Assembly (NCBI GenBank): GCA_019321725.1
Contig: CM033106.1
Location: forward strand, 19,194,551-19,258,550
DNA length: 64,000 nt
Reading direction: 5' to 3'
Origin: Paulownia fortunei
Lineage: Eukaryota > Streptophyta > Magnoliopsida > Lamiales > Paulowniaceae
Shown one piece after another: positions 24,085 through 36,764 of the stretch (the first letter of the stretch is position 1; each line of letters begins with the position of its first letter). Both the position numbers and the translations under genes were made by a program. The notes beneath the pieces are model-generated. The model saw only the letters and a list, made by a program, of their open reading frames with translations, was not told where the DNA came from and ran no database searches.

Positions 24085-26480
24085 TTACATTTTGCCGATG
24101 CTAAGTACTATCTTAAAGATGCAAAGTCAACAAAAGTTAAAGAAAGATCATTTCATGAGCAATCAAACCAATAAGATGATCAAGTTGATGGAGGTAAAAG
24201 AAAATATACCTGGCAAGTTCACTATGATAGAGATCACTGAAAAGGTGAATCGTCTCTTACTGGAACTGAGTTATTGAAAGAGTTGGTATTATCATTGACC
24301 AAACTTGATGCAAAGAAGCTATCTCCTCAACCACTTAAAAGGTTTGTTTGCCTGATTCAAGGACCTGAGAAAGAACATGGAGAATGTTTAGAACTCCAAG
24401 TTGTAAAATGCTTTGATTCAAAAGTCTACAAACTTCTTGTTGAAGTTGGATACGACCCACAAGAAGTATCTACCATGGAAAAACTCCCTCTTGAGGTAAC
24501 TGGTGAACAAGTTAATGGACTTAACTCCTAAAAGATGTTGAAAGAAAGAGGGTATGTATTCAAAGTACTCGAACAAGCCTTGGGTTTATCCCACAAAATC
24601 TTATTCTTATTGTTACCAAAAGAGCAAGCAACAATCATGTGAATGAGGAAGATTTTTCATAAATAAATGATGTATTTGATGAGAATGGGAAAAAGGTGCA
24701 ACGAATATCTGTCTTTGATAGACTTGGGCCCCTAAAAAGTTGAGGCATAAAAGAACCAAGAATCAAAGATTAGGTGTCTCAAAGATGTGAAGGCATTTGA
24801 AGAAGATTGATAGGCCATGAGCCACTCAAGAACTTCAAAGCTTGATCCAATCCCGTATGAGGCGGTGCACTACTTTAATCATATCATGCGACAAAATGTT
24901 TAAGGTTAAATTGCAAATGTTGTTTTCATACGAACCCAAGATAATGAAGAAGATGATAGAGAAAGTGTGGCTTTCTCTTTTCATATTAGCAGTAGCATCG
25001 ACATGCAATTACTCAAAATATTAAGGATTGCTTGCACAAGCAAATCTTCAAATTAATCAGTGGCGGCTATAATAGAAAAATGGATAATGCCATGAAAATA
25101 GTTTGGATAAGAAAAAAGACAGGCTAAATGAGGATACGTTTTGATTCAAGGAGATTGAACATGAAGAAGATAATGTTATGTCAACGAATCATATCACTTT
25201 AAATGAAAAAGTTCTAGTAGAAGAAGAGGATGTAGAGGTTGCTCCTCTTGAGCTTGAAGAAGGTATTAAAGCCATTATTCATGAATTAAAGGAGATTAAT
25301 TAGGTATTGTCAATAACCCTCAACTAATCTATATAAGTGCTTTGTTTACTAATGATGAAGAAAAGCATACATTGAACCACTATATAGGTTCAAAGATGTA
25401 TTTTCATGGTCATATAAAGAAATGCCTAGATTCGATCCAAAAGTGGTAGTCCATCACTCATCTATCAAGAAGGGAGCTCGTTCTATCAAACAAGCTCAAC
25501 ATCTCGGCCTGAGTTGGTCCCATTAATTGAAGCTAAAATGAATAAACTTATTGATGTTAGGTTCATTCGAGAAGTCAAGTATCCCACATGAATCTCTAGC
25601 ATTATCCCTGGGAGAAAGAAGAATGGTCAGATTCAATTTTATGTTGATTTCAGATATCTGAATAGCATATGTCCCAAAGATAACTTTCCATTTACCTATT
25701 ACCAAACTCATGATTGATGCTACTATGGGCCATGAAGCATTATCTTTTATGGACGGATCATTTGGATATAGCTAAATATGCATGGTACCAAAGAATGAAG
25801 AACTAATAATATTTCATACCTCTAAAGGTATATATTACTACAAAGTGATGTTATTTAGATTGAAGAATATTGGTGCTACATATCAAAGGGCTATGTAGAA
25901 GATCTTTGATGATATGCTTCATAAAAATATCGAGTGCTATATTGATGATGTGGTTGTAAAGTCCAAAAAGCAAAAAGATCACCTTCATGATCTAAAAAAA
26001 ATTATTGAACGCTTAAGAAGATATTAACTCAAGAGGAATACATTAAAATGTGCATTTGGTGTCAAGTCCGAAAAGTTCCTTGGGTTCATTGATCGTCATT
26101 AAAGGATAGACATTGAGCAAGAAAAAATTGATACAATTCTAAAGATGCCTGAACCTCAATATATTCACAAACTCAAAGTTTGCAAGGAAAATTAGCATAT
26201 CTTTAAAGGTTTATTTCGAATCTGGCTAGTTAATGCTAGTTATTCAGTCGTCTCATGAATAACAGTGTTCCATTTGAATAGGATGAGTCTTATAATAAAG
26301 CTTTCAAAAGTATAAAAGCCTATTTGATAAAGCCTTATGTGTTGGTTGCTGGTACCTGACGCCCATTAGTACTCTATATTGCTGCTCAAAATTATTATGT
26401 TAGAGCTTTACTAGTGTAAGAGAACATTAATGGAAAAGATAGTGTCATTTACTATTTGAGTAGAATAATGATGCCAAATT
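24085..26480 (+). pseudogene. Tat-lineage pol: linker and reverse transcriptase
   Basis: FADAKYYL at 24085 is followed by a long linker (24274-24531, with LTKLDAKKLSPQPLK and a GYDPQEV block) and then RT. RT blocks: FYVDFRYLNSICPKDNFP at 25639-25692, a GHEALSFMDGS-like block near 25728, and the active-site motif YIDDVVVKS at about 25938-25964, with both Asp kept. Stops and frameshifts occur every 100-200 bases, so no functional enzyme is encoded. Confidence 0.75.
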
Positions 26481-26482
26481 AG

Positions 26483-27354
26483 TTGAACTACTTACCAATA
26501 AGAAAGATATGCCTGGCCCTCATCTTTGCAATCCAGAAGTTGAAGCATTATTTTCAGACTCATACTACTCGTCTTGTCTCAAAAATAAATCCATTGAAGT
26601 ATGTTATGTCAAGGCCGGTTCTTTCTAATAGACTTAGAAGGTGGTACCTTCAGTTTCAACCATTTGAGATTGTGTATGTTCCTCAAAAGGCTATGAAAGG
26701 ACAAGTTTTAGAGGATTTATTGGTTGATCATCTTATCCCTATTGAGTGGGAGTTGTTTGATAACCTACCAGATGAAGATGTTCTTGTAATTGAAGTCACT
26801 ATTCCTTGGAAGATGTATTTTGATGGAGCTTCTCATAGAGGAAGGGCCGATGCTAGAGTTATATTTATTATATCTAATGGAAAAGTGCTTCCATACTCCT
26901 TCACCTTAACCCAAAATTATTCTAACAATGTTGCTAAATATCAAGCTCCTATCCTTGGACTTAAATGGCAGTTAACATACAGTAATTACATCTTGAGGTG
27001 TATGGATATTCTAAATTAGTAGTCAATCAATTGCTTTGATTGTATAAAGTTAAGAAACTTGCGCTACATCCATATTTCAATTATGCTAAAAGTCTTATTA
27101 GATGTCTTGCAGATGTAGTAATTGAACATGTACCAAGGAAGGATAATAAGCAAGGTAATGCTTTAGCAAATCTCGCTTCTACACTTTCCAAGCCTGAAGG
27201 TAAAGCACGTGTACTAATATGCAAAAGTTGGATTGTACCACTAATCTTTGAAGATGAGAGCTGTGATGAAGAAGAAGAAAATTATGTCGTTGAATTATTT
27301 GAAATTGAGAAGGAAGATTGGTGTCAACCACCTGTGGATTACTTAAAGTATTAG
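26483..27354 (+). pseudogene. Tat-lineage dual RNase H region
   Basis: The open frame 26483-27019 contains the end of the first RNase H (CLALIFAIQKLKHYFQ) and the connection block YVPQKAMKGQVLEDLL. The second RNase H then begins (MYFDGASHRG, with the first acidic residue, then NNVAKYQAPILGL, where Lys replaces the expected Glu). The frame 27040-27354 continues it (VIEHVPRKDNKQGNALANLAS, with the late Asp and Asn). A second, archaeal-type RNase H is characteristic of Tat elements. A stop at 27019 and a short frame change separate the two parts. Confidence 0.75.
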
Positions 27355-27360
27355 ATGCTA

Positions 27361-28560
27361 CCTAATAACCCACGTTAAAGAGTTGATATTCAACGTCGTG
27401 CAGCTCGCTTCATTTATTACAAGGGCACACTTTATAGAAGCTCATTTGATGGAATCTTCTTGAGATGATTAGGCAATGATGAAACTATCCAAGCTATGGA
27501 AGAAGCCCATTCGAGGATTTGTGATCCTCATCAATTGAGTCTAAAGTTTCACTTTCAAATAAAAAGAATAGGTTACTATTGGCTGACAAAGGTAAAAGAT
27601 TGCGTAGATTATGCGGAAAGATGTCAAGCTTGTCAATTTCATGCAAATCTCATTCACCAACCACCCGATCCATTACACCCTACTATTTCTTCATAGCCAT
27701 TCGATACTTGGAGTTTAGATGTGGTTGGACCTATGACAAAGTCTTCTAGTGGGCATTTGTACATTTTAGCTGGAACTGACTACTTTCCTAAGTGGGCTGA
27801 AGCGATATCTCTCAAAGAAGTGAAGAAGGAAAATGTTGCTGACTTTATCCACATCAACATTATTTTTCATTATGGGATTCCACGATATATAACCATGGAT
27901 AATGAAAAGCCCTTTTGCAACAGTCTGATAGATAAGCATTGTCAGAAGTTTGGTTTCAAGCAAAGAAAATCTTTCATGCACTATATCGCTGCTAATGGTC
28001 TCGCTGAAGCATTTAATAAGATATTATGTAATTTGTTGAAGAAAGTGATTGCTAAGTCAAAGCGAGACTGACATAAAAGAATTGGAGAAGCTTTATAGGC
28101 ATATAGAACCACTTATAGAACACATATTCAAGTAACTCCTTATGCATTGGTGAATGGCGTTGAAGTTGTCATTCCTTTTGACTAGCAAATTCCATCATTG
28201 AGGATAACTATATAAGGACTCACTAAAGAAGAAAATGCATGCTTATGCCTTGAGGAGTTGGAAGCTCTTGATGACAAAAAGTTAGAAGTATAACAAAGAT
28301 TTAAATGCTATCAAGCTCGCCTTTCAAAGACATTCAACAAAAGAGTGCGGTCACGCTCTTTTCAAGTTGGTGATTTAGTGATTGCTATGAGAAGGCTCAA
28401 TATTACTACTCATAGGACTGGAAATAAGTTAACATCAAAGCAGGATGGTCCTTATGTTATTAAAAAAGTTTACACAAATGACACTTATAATTTGGTTGCC
28501 CAAGATGGCTTAAAAATTGGCTCAATAAATGGGAAGTTCTTAAAATGCTATTATGTTTGA
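27361..28560 (+). pseudogene. Tat-lineage integrase
   Basis: Zinc-binding HHCC domain at 27496-27640 (AHSRICDPHQ, then CVDYAERCQACQ, with both His and both Cys kept). Catalytic core at 27721-28071: the first Asp in LAGTDYFPKW, the second in ITMDNEKPF, and the Glu in NGLAEAFNK, so the DDE triad is still readable. The C-terminal part at 28345-28560 has the RSFQVGDLV and QDGPYVIKKV blocks. Stops at 27694, 28069 and near 28096-28214 break the frame. Confidence 0.8.
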
Positions 28561-29120
28561 GGTAAAAAAAAATGTTACTTGATGCATAAGCCTAAACTAC
28601 ATGTTGCTCCTGACCTGCACCAGTATAAACTGTGAATGGTACCCATCAAAGTTAGTGTACGTGGTTAAACTGCTAACTCACCCCACCAAAAGTGAATATT
28701 GGTTAAACTATTAATTTACTCCACTAAAGGTATTTTATGTGGTTACAATATTAAATACCACACCTAGTCCAAGGTGGTTAAGCAATGGATACTCTTGGCC
28801 TACATGAGTATAAACTCTGTGTGGCACCCCCTCTAAAAAAATAAGTTTCTTTGAACTACATTATGACTTGAACCCTTTGTTAGGGTACGTAGACAGCTTA
28901 AATATTTTCTAAGTTCAGTCATGATTTTGTAATGAATTATGTTTTTCTTTCAGAGATTTTAGTTGTTTGGGAAATTGACAAGGCCGACTTCAATAGCCAC
29001 GGAGTACCGTTATCCACCACTTAACCGGAAAAAGAAAAAAAATAAAAGAAAGAAAGCCTTCAAAACAAATAAAGTCAGAGAAAATAAGTATATATATATA
29101 CAACACTAATCATAAAAGGG
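28561..29120 (+). other. 3' non-coding tail of the Tat-lineage element
   Basis: No coding signal. A TTAGGGTACGTAGACAG block at about 28882-28898 resembles the 3' untranslated region of plant Tat elements. A purine-rich stretch at 29029-29060 could be the relic of a polypurine tract, but the expected LTR start (TGTTGGTATA) does not follow. Confidence 0.5.
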
Positions 29121-29149
29121 TTAGAAAGAAAAAGAATTTCCTCTTGTGA

Positions 29150-30240
29150 AAATTGATTTTCTAGAAATGGTTTAACTCTTTATCCATTTACTTTGAATAT
29201 GTAACCATTTTAAGGATTCTCAATGTTAATCGCCCTATAAGGATATACATTTTTTTACAACAAAAGGACCACTCCACCTTGATCTCAATTTTCCAGGAAA
29301 CAAATGCAATCTAGAATTATAAAGTAAAACCTTTTGACCAACCTCAAATATTTTTCTTAAAATTTTATTATCATGAAAATCTTTGATTCTTGCTTTATAA
29401 ATTTTAGAATTCTCATATGCATCATTTCTCAATTCTTGAAGTTCATTGATTTGCAATTTGTGCAATTTTGAAGCTTCATCAAGGTTGAAGTTAAACATTT
29501 TGATTACCCAATCAACTTTATATTCAAGTTCAACAGGTAAATGACAAGATTTTCCATAAACTATCCTATAAGGACACATGCCTAATGACGTTTTGAAAGT
29601 AGTTCTATATGCCCAAAGTATATCGGTAAGTCTAAAAGACCAATGTTTACGGCTTGGGTTAACTGTCTTTTTCAAAATTAATTTTATCTCCCTACTTGCA
29701 AGTTCAACTTATCCATTTAGTTGAGGGTGATAAGGGGTTGCAACTTTATGTATAATTCCATATTTCCTCATTAAAGTTCCAAAAATTTTGTTACAAAAAT
29801 ATTTTCCCCCATCACTGATAATAGATCGAGGAATACCAAATCAACTTAAAATATTTTTTTCAAAGATTTTATCACTATTTTGTGATCATTGTTTCGACAA
29901 GGAATTGCCTCGATCCATTTTTAAACATAATCTATAGTAACTAATATTGTAAAGAAAACCAAATGATAATGGAAATGGTCTCATAAAATCAATACCCCAA
30001 CAGTCAAAGATTTCAATCATTGGGATAGAGTGTAGGGGCATCTTATTTTGCTTTGAAATGGACCCTAACTTTTGAAAATTTTCACAACTTTTGTAGAAAG
30101 TGTAAGTATTTTTTAAAAGAGTTGGCCAATAAAATTCACATTGTAATATTTTTGCAGTGGTTTTTTTGCTAAAAAGTGACCACCACATGCTTTTGAATGT
30201 CAAAATTTATCAATATTACCTATCTCATTGTCAGGCACAC
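29150..30240 (-). pseudogene. Athila-like integrase
   Basis: Minus-strand frame 30203-29886 contains CEFYWPTLLKN, a C-x6-C-like segment and the EIFDCWGIDFM block with the first catalytic Asp. Frame 29675-29235 contains [37 protein letters not shown] and the [20 protein letters not shown]-terminal block. A further block continues to about 29150. The segment 29680-29885, which should hold the second Asp and the Glu, is broken by stops. Confidence 0.8.
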
Positions 30241-30489
30241 ATTTTCGAAAGATTTGATTAGGACAGTATTTGATTAGGTGTAGATCATCCCAATAAAGGT
30301 TTTTCACCTCAGTCAAAAACTTCTTTTTGTCTTGAGAGTTCCAATGCGATAGCATCTTTCCTGTCACAAGAAAATTAACATTGTCAGCAAATCAAGGTAA
30401 AATAGAAATATTAAATAGTTGCTCATCAGGGAAAGTATCATTAATGGGTGTGGTTTGAAATGAGACATCACAAACAAGTCTCGACACCA

Positions 30490-31760
30490 CATTCTCTACT
30501 CTCTTCTTATCTCGAATCGTATATTAAATTCCTGGAGTAAGAGAATCCACCTAATCAGTCTAGGTTTGGCATATTTTTTTGACAAAAGATATTTCAAAGC
30601 TGCATGATCATTAAAAACAACAACTGGTAAGCCAACAAGATAAGATCTAAATTTGTCCAATGCAAAAACTATAACAAGTAATTCTTTTTCAGTTGTTGAA
30701 TAATTCAATTGAGCACTATTTAAAGTTTTACTTGCATAGTAAATAACATATGGTTTCTTATCTTTTCTTTGTCCCAAGACAACTCCAATAGCATAGTCAC
30801 TAGCATCACACATTATTTCAAAAGGTAAAGTCCAATCTGGAGGCTGCATGATTAAAGCAGATGTAAGCATGCTTTTAAGCATAACAAAAGCATTCTCATA
30901 ATTTTCAGTCCATTCAAAAATAGTGTCTTTTGTCAGAAGATTACACAAAGGTTTAGATATTATACTAAATTTTTTGATAAATCTTCTATAAAAACCAACA
31001 TGTCCTAAAAATGATCTTACCTTCTTCACAGTCTTTAGTGTTGGTAAATTGGTAATTAACTCAATTTTAGATTTGTTAACCTCAATACCTTTTGATGAAA
31101 TAATATGTCCAAGAACAATACCAGTTGTTACCATGAAATGACATTTCTCCCAATTGAGCACAAGATTCTTTTCTTCACACTTGATCAAAATATTTTCTAA
31201 ATTAGATAGGCAATCATCAAATGGATTACCAAAAACAGAAAAATCATTCATGAAAACTTCAAGAAAACATTTAACCATGTCACTAAAAATACTAAGCATG
31301 CATCGTTGGAATGTAGCTGGTGCATTTCATAATCCAAAAAGGCATCCTTCGATATGCAAAAGTACCAAAAGAACATGTAAAGTTGTTTTCTCTTGATTTC
31401 AAGTGTAATTACAATTTGATTATACCCAGAATATCCATCTAAAAAGCAATAAAATTCATGTTCCGCAACTCTTTCTAAGATTTGATCCATGAAATGTAAT
31501 GGAAAATAACTGAGTTGAGTTGTATATAATCAATGCACATTCTCGAACCAATAACAGTCCTAGTTGGAATTAATTCATCATTCTCATTCTTAACTATAGT
31601 AACTCCAGATTTCTTAGATACAACTTGAGTAGGACTTACCCATTTACTATCAAAATAGGATAAATGATTCTATTATCTAATAGTTTAATGACTTTATTTC
31701 TCACTACTTCTTTTATATTAGGATTTAACCTTCGTTGCATTCTCTAGAAGGTTTAGCATT
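30490..31760 (-). pseudogene. Athila-like reverse transcriptase and RNase H
   Basis: RT starts with a KKSGVTIVKNE block (about 31600) and an IDYIQLN block (31500). The FLDGYSGYNQI block follows at about 31413-31445. After a frameshift near 31300 the frame 31299-30496 holds the active-site region, which reads FMNDFSVFG: the first Asp of the usual DD pair is Asn (codon at 31246-31248). RNase H follows, with [37 protein letters not shown] and [11 protein letters not shown]. The Asn change alone would inactivate RT. Confidence 0.85.
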
Positions 31761-32436
31761 TTGCTCTACATAGATGTTATGTGTGCAAATTAAAGGATTA
31801 ATATCTTTAATGTCAGAAATGGTCCATCATAAAGCATTATTATGCATTTTCAGAGTTTTCATCAACCTACCTTCTTGATATGCATCAAGTTTGGAAAAAA
31901 ATATTATTGGAAAAGTCTCATTCTCACCCAAGAAAGAGTATTTAAAATCAACTAGCAAAGGTTTCAAATCAACCATGAGAGCTTTAATACTTGATGGAAT
32001 ATATTTTACTATTGATGATGAAAGTTCTTCAAACTTTAGCTTCCAAAAATGATTTTCTTGTACTTATGAAAATTCAGAGAGAGTATTAGCGTGTGCCTTT
32101 TTATAAATACTTTCACTTTTAAAGCAAGTCTCCAAAGAATCTGAAGAGTTAGTAGTAATAAAGTATTCATGAACAAGTTCCTCGATTAAATCCACTTTCT
32201 ATACTTCGACATCTTTTGTAGGTTGTTTACAAACATTAAACACATTTAATTCCAAAGTCATATTGATAACTTCAAAATACCATTCCTACAATTGATCAAA
32301 GCATTTGAAGTTGCAAGAAAAGAACCACCCAAAATGATAGAAATTTGTGTATGTGTTTGTGCAACAGGCTTTGTATCCAAAACAATGAAATCAATTGGAA
32401 AGTAAAACTTATTAATTTGTACCAATACATCTTCTA
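31761..32436 (-). other. Degraded Athila-like pol between protease and RT
   Basis: Minus-strand translation gives short blocks consistent with the gypsy linker between protease and RT, but stops and indels prevent a reliable frame. No other feature is visible. Confidence 0.5.
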
Positions 32437-32615
32437 CTACTCCTTTGGAACTTTAATCGAACAATCAGCTACTTGGAGTACAACAGAAGTTGTTTTAAGT
32501 TCTCTCAAACCTAACTGTTCATAGACTGAGAAAGGCAGATGATTTACATTGGCACCAAGATCAAGCAAAGCATGCTCTATTCTAGTGTTTCCTATGATAC
32601 ATGAAATGATTGGAT
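32437..32615 (-). pseudogene. Athila-like protease, C-terminal part
   Basis: Directly left of the nested solo LTR, the minus strand reads ISCIIGNTRIEHALLDLGA and then a YEQLGLRELK block. LLDLGA is the aspartic protease active-site segment of Athila-type elements. The preceding residues lie at 34852 onward on the far side of the solo LTR. Confidence 0.8.
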
Positions 32616-34851
32616 TGTTGGGTTCACTATACTCGCAGGAGTATACACAGTGGAAAATTAAAATTTTATCAAACATAAATTTAACATCTTTAATTCGAAA
32701 GTAATTTTAACAATCGTGTTTATTCAAGTGAATATATAAATAAATATTAAATTCAGATTATACCTTCCATGCACTCCGATTGTTGTAGGGAATGAGCAAT
32801 CAATTGCTTATCCTGGACTATCAGAACTCGTAGGGATCCAAGTATCTCCCCTCTATTAGGTCCACAATACGGAAGAGCAACACCAATAAAAAGGATTCGC
32901 TAGTATCCTTTTAATTATTTTCTAATCTAGAAGCGGAATGAATTTTCAAGAACAATAAAGAATGATTCTTTAAGTTCTTGAAATAATAATATAAAGAGAA
33001 TAACAATAAACTAATTTTCTTTTAAAGAACAAAAAAATCAAGATTACAAGAAAACACTTTTCTTTTTCTTTCTTTTCTTTTTCTTTCCTTGGAGAGAAAA
33101 ATAGAAGTCTTAAACAAAATAATTTTTGCTCAAATTTTCTGAATTATATTTGTAATTTTCATCCATAAGTATATATAGGACTGGAATTTTGATTTTTCTC
33201 CAACTCTTAGAGAGTTTGTCAATTTTGAACTACTTCAAAGTCTTATCTTAGAAGGATTCCAAAACTTCCAACAACTCTTCTACTTTCTCTTTCCTATGTA
33301 TGTGGACTAATTTGAGACTACTCTAATCATCAAAATTGTCTACATACATTCTTGATATTAATTTAAACTCTTCAAATAATATCAAGATAGATATATATAA
33401 AATATATATTAAAATTATATTTGTATATAAATTAAATCTTAGTGGCCGATTTTATCCATAAAATTGGTCACTATGTTAATTAAATAAATCACATTTATTT
33501 AATTTATTCTCTATATATTTTAGTGGGCTTCTTAAGTGATCCACATTAATTTTTGTGCTTAGACTCAAAAATTCATAAATCAATCTAATTGATTTAATTC
33601 CAATTTAATCAATCCAATTGATTAATTTAATTAACTCCAATTGGGCTTTCTAATCAAATTAGATCCAATTAAATAATCCAATTACTTAATTGAATAATTT
33701 AATTTAACCATTAAATTAATAGAACCCTTAATTAATTAATTAATCAGTATTAATTAATTAATTTCCAACCATTGGATAAATTCTAAAATTAGAAATGTTA
33801 CTTTCCATAAAGATGTGTGACCCTCTTAAATTCACTATTAAGCTAGTAGTGGGCTTGCAACATTTACAACTTATGAATAAAAATTATACCAATTAATTAA
33901 TCCGCTTGGAATCAACTCCTTAATTCCAAGAACCTCACTATCCATAAAAACACCTAACAAATAATCATGGCAAACTAGTCTTAGGTGAAATAATGAGTAA
34001 ACCTATTTTAGTTGTGAGTACCATACACGTACGATCCTTTCAAAAACTAATCTCCCGATTAAATCTAGGGTATGGATTATAAGTCAAAACTCTAAATGAT
34101 TCAATAACTGTGGTTTCATTTCAAGTTCCAATAATTCTTGATGAATCATGATTCATCATGCCTTGGCCAAGGTCTTTAAATTATAAACTATAAAAATATA
34201 GGAGATTCCCTTGTTAAAAAAGATAAGTATCGAATTCTATGTTGGCCACTAACAAACCTCCATGTACATTAGTGCAATACCCAACATACCCCGTTTGTGA
34301 TATTAAGCAATCAAAAGATATATCAAAGTGTTGTAAGATGTACACAAGGCTACAATCGTACCTCAAGTCCGAGGACTAATCGTGTACTATTGCAATACAG
34401 AAATTTTTATTTCCACAAGTAAAGCCTCCAACTAAGAATTTCTTGCTGGCCATATTTGGTGTACTTATTTCTTAACAAGCACCCACATACATGCACTTGC
34501 GTTTCTATACTAATACCAATGGAATGCGACATCCTCGTCTTACGAGCATCGTACGTGTGAGTCTTACTGAGCTATTTGATGTTTCATCTCAAAAATCTCT
34601 CAACTCGAAACTTATTTAAAACCAAAGCCTTAGAGGCATGTTCCATGATCACCATCATATACGCGACCATGCCTCATAGCTAAATTTGGTCTAAGGACTT
34701 TGTTTAATATGCAGAAATAAAAGATGGAAGACATAAGATAAAAAAAATATCATTTTTTTTATTAATATAATTCCCAATAAGATTGTCTTTACAAAAGAAA
34801 AAAGTATAATACACCTAATCCAATTGGGGCGTTGGGCATCCTACTCTAACA
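32616..34851 (-). mobile_element. Copia-like solo LTR inserted in the Athila-like protease
   Basis: On the minus strand it begins TGTTAGAGTAGGATGCCC and ends GAACCCAACA. It is the same LTR as 41425-46539 (minus its nested insertion). Flanks are TGGAT (32611-32615) and TGGAC (34852-34856), a 5-bp target duplication with one mismatch. It interrupts the protease frame between an exact pair of blocks, PPKYKDPGCP on the right and ISCIIGN on the left. No interior is present. Confidence 0.88.
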
Positions 34852-35200
34852 TGGACAACCTGGATCTTTGTACTTAGGTGGAGTGAATTGTTGAATGATT
34901 GAACTAACACTTTTAGTTAAAAATGTCTTCTTTTGTACATGATGTTTTCTTTTGATTGTACACAAATCTTTCAAAAATTTGGCATAAGGTGGAATTTGCT
35001 TGATTGCTTCCAATAATAGAATATTAATCTTGACTTGTTTAAAAACTTCAAAGATTTCAGCATTTGAGTTCAATTTCTGAGTTGTTTGCAATCTTTGAGG
35101 AAAAGGTGCTGGAGGTAAATATTTTTCTTTTTCATCATTTTCACACTTACCTTCATCAAACTTACCTTCATCGTCCAGACTATTTTCATTCTTCATTTCT
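34852..35200 (-). pseudogene. Athila-like gag-protease linker
   Basis: Frame 35196-34857 on the minus strand has acidic residues, then YLPPAPFPQRLQ and INILLLEAIKQIPPYAKFLKDL, the well-conserved linker before protease in Athila-type polyproteins, and ends at PPKYKDPGCP where the solo LTR entered. No stop lies within it. Confidence 0.8.
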
Positions 35201-36565
35201 GGAGGTAGATTATAAACTTTTTCCTTGGGATGAATAGTCTTATCAATAACTTTTTCATTCCAAAGAGTTGTGACTGAATTAGTCTCCTTGACTGAATTTT
35301 CACCTAAAGAAGAAATATGACACTAAGTGGAAGGACTAGGTTATGGTTGAGCAGGAAATTTACCTTTTTCATGAGTACGCAAAGAAGTTGTTAGTGTTGA
35401 AAGTGTGCTTTTGATCTCATTGATAGTTTGAGAAGTTTGATTATTGATGTTTGTTTATTCATAAATAAATGCTTGCAAAGTCTTCTCAAGGGATTTTATG
35501 TGGAGCTGGATAAGAATAAAAGTGTGGTGGTTTTTGTGAATGCAATGGTTGGGCACGGTTATCATCTCGCCAACTAAAATTAGGATATTTCTCCATTGTG
35601 GATTGTAAGTTTCAGAACATAGAGAATGAAAAGGTTTTTTGAATGTGTTCATAAAATTTGTTTGTACTGGAATGTTTGGACATTCATTGGTGGAGTGCCT
35701 CAAAAGTTCACAATTGATACAAACTTCTTCCTCTTGCACAGATTTGATTTTCTTTACTTTTTAAAGTTACGTGGCTTCAACTTTTCTTGTTAAACTAGCA
35801 ATCCTAGCATTTAGATCATCTTCTTGGTTAAGATAATATTTTTATTTATTACTATTAGTAAGATTAGATCTAATAGAACATTTGAAAGAATTAACACTAT
35901 CCTATGATTGAGAGTTTTCTGCCAAATCATCAAGATATTTTAGGGTTTTATCAGGTTCTTTATCTAGAAACTCACCATTATACGTTATTTCAACAAATTA
36001 TTTTGTTTTATGAGTTAAACCTTCATAAAAGAAATTAATTAAGCACCATTTTTGAAAACTATGATGTGTGCATGAATTCAACAAATATTTAAATATTTCC
36101 AAACATTGAAAGAAAGCTTCATTAGAATTTTGAGAAAAATTTTGAATTTGTCTTTTTAAAGCATTAGTTTTATGAGTTGGAAAGAAGTTTTTCAAAAATT
36201 CAGCTTGCATTTCTTGCCAAGTGCCAATTGACCTAGGTTTTAAAGAATTAAGCCAAGTTTTTGCTTTATCTTTTAAATAAAAAAGGAAATAATTTGAGCT
36301 TAACAATCTAATTTGTGCAAGTTTGATCATCAAAAGTGGCACATACTTTATTAAATTCTTTCAAATGCAAGTAAGGGATTTCAGAGTATAAACCACGAAA
36401 ATTAAGAAGTAAAGGGATCATACCTGCCTTGAATCGAAAGTTATTTGTATTAAGAGAAAAAATGAAACAAAAAGGAGAAGAATTTTAAGGAGGTTGCAAG
36501 TAATAACGCATAGTACGCACCTGCTGATTCTCATTTTCATCTTGGACATTTTTATTTTCAACCAT
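35201..36565 (-). pseudogene. Athila-like gag with CCHC zinc knuckle
   Basis: The minus-strand start codon at 36563-36565 opens MVENKNVQDENENQQVR. Capsid blocks follow at 36300-35998 (LFYLKDKAKTWLNSL, IGTWQEMQAEFLKNFFP, NEAFFQCLEIFK, HHSFQKWCLINFFYEGL). The CCHC knuckle at about 35718-35677 (CX2CX4HX4C, all four ligands kept) and a YNPQWRN block come next. Several stops and shifts separate the blocks. The start is chosen from the leader context to the right, near the PBS. Confidence 0.8.
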
Positions 36566-36741
36566 GATGGAAATATGTGGAGATGTTTCAAACAAATTTC
36601 CAAACAAAGTTTAAGAATTATTTCTAACTAAACACCGAGAATTATGACTATGATATCATATAACTATATATCCATAAAGAAAATAAACAAACTATGTTTA
36701 AAAAGGAAAAATGTTAACAAACTTGAATACTTACCTTGCAT

Positions 36742-36759
36742 TTTCCGGCAACAGCGCCA
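36742..36759 (-). other. Primer-binding site of the Athila-like element
   Basis: The minus strand reads TGGCGCTGTTGCCGGAAA, five bases after the LTR end. The TGGCGCCGTTGCCGG-type site is characteristic of Athila elements, here with one change. Confidence 0.8.
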
Positions 36760-36764
36760 AAAAC

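Larger units (their letters stand above)
20902..29120 (+). mobile_element. Tat-lineage Ty3/gypsy element, 3' LTR missing, with internal inversion
   Basis: Order on the plus strand: 5' LTR (20902-21798), gag, an inverted block, linker, RT, RNase H, a second RNase H, integrase, and a 3' non-coding tail. RT before integrase makes it Ty3/gypsy; the extra RNase H and the integrase wording place it in the Tat lineage. Stops and frameshifts are frequent throughout. No second copy of the LTR occurs before the convergent Athila-like element at about 29130, so the 3' end was deleted. Confidence 0.85.

Noticed and set aside
30496..31299. Long open frame as a possible functional RT
   Set aside because: It is only the second half of RT plus RNase H, it starts after a frameshift, and the active site has Asn for Asp.
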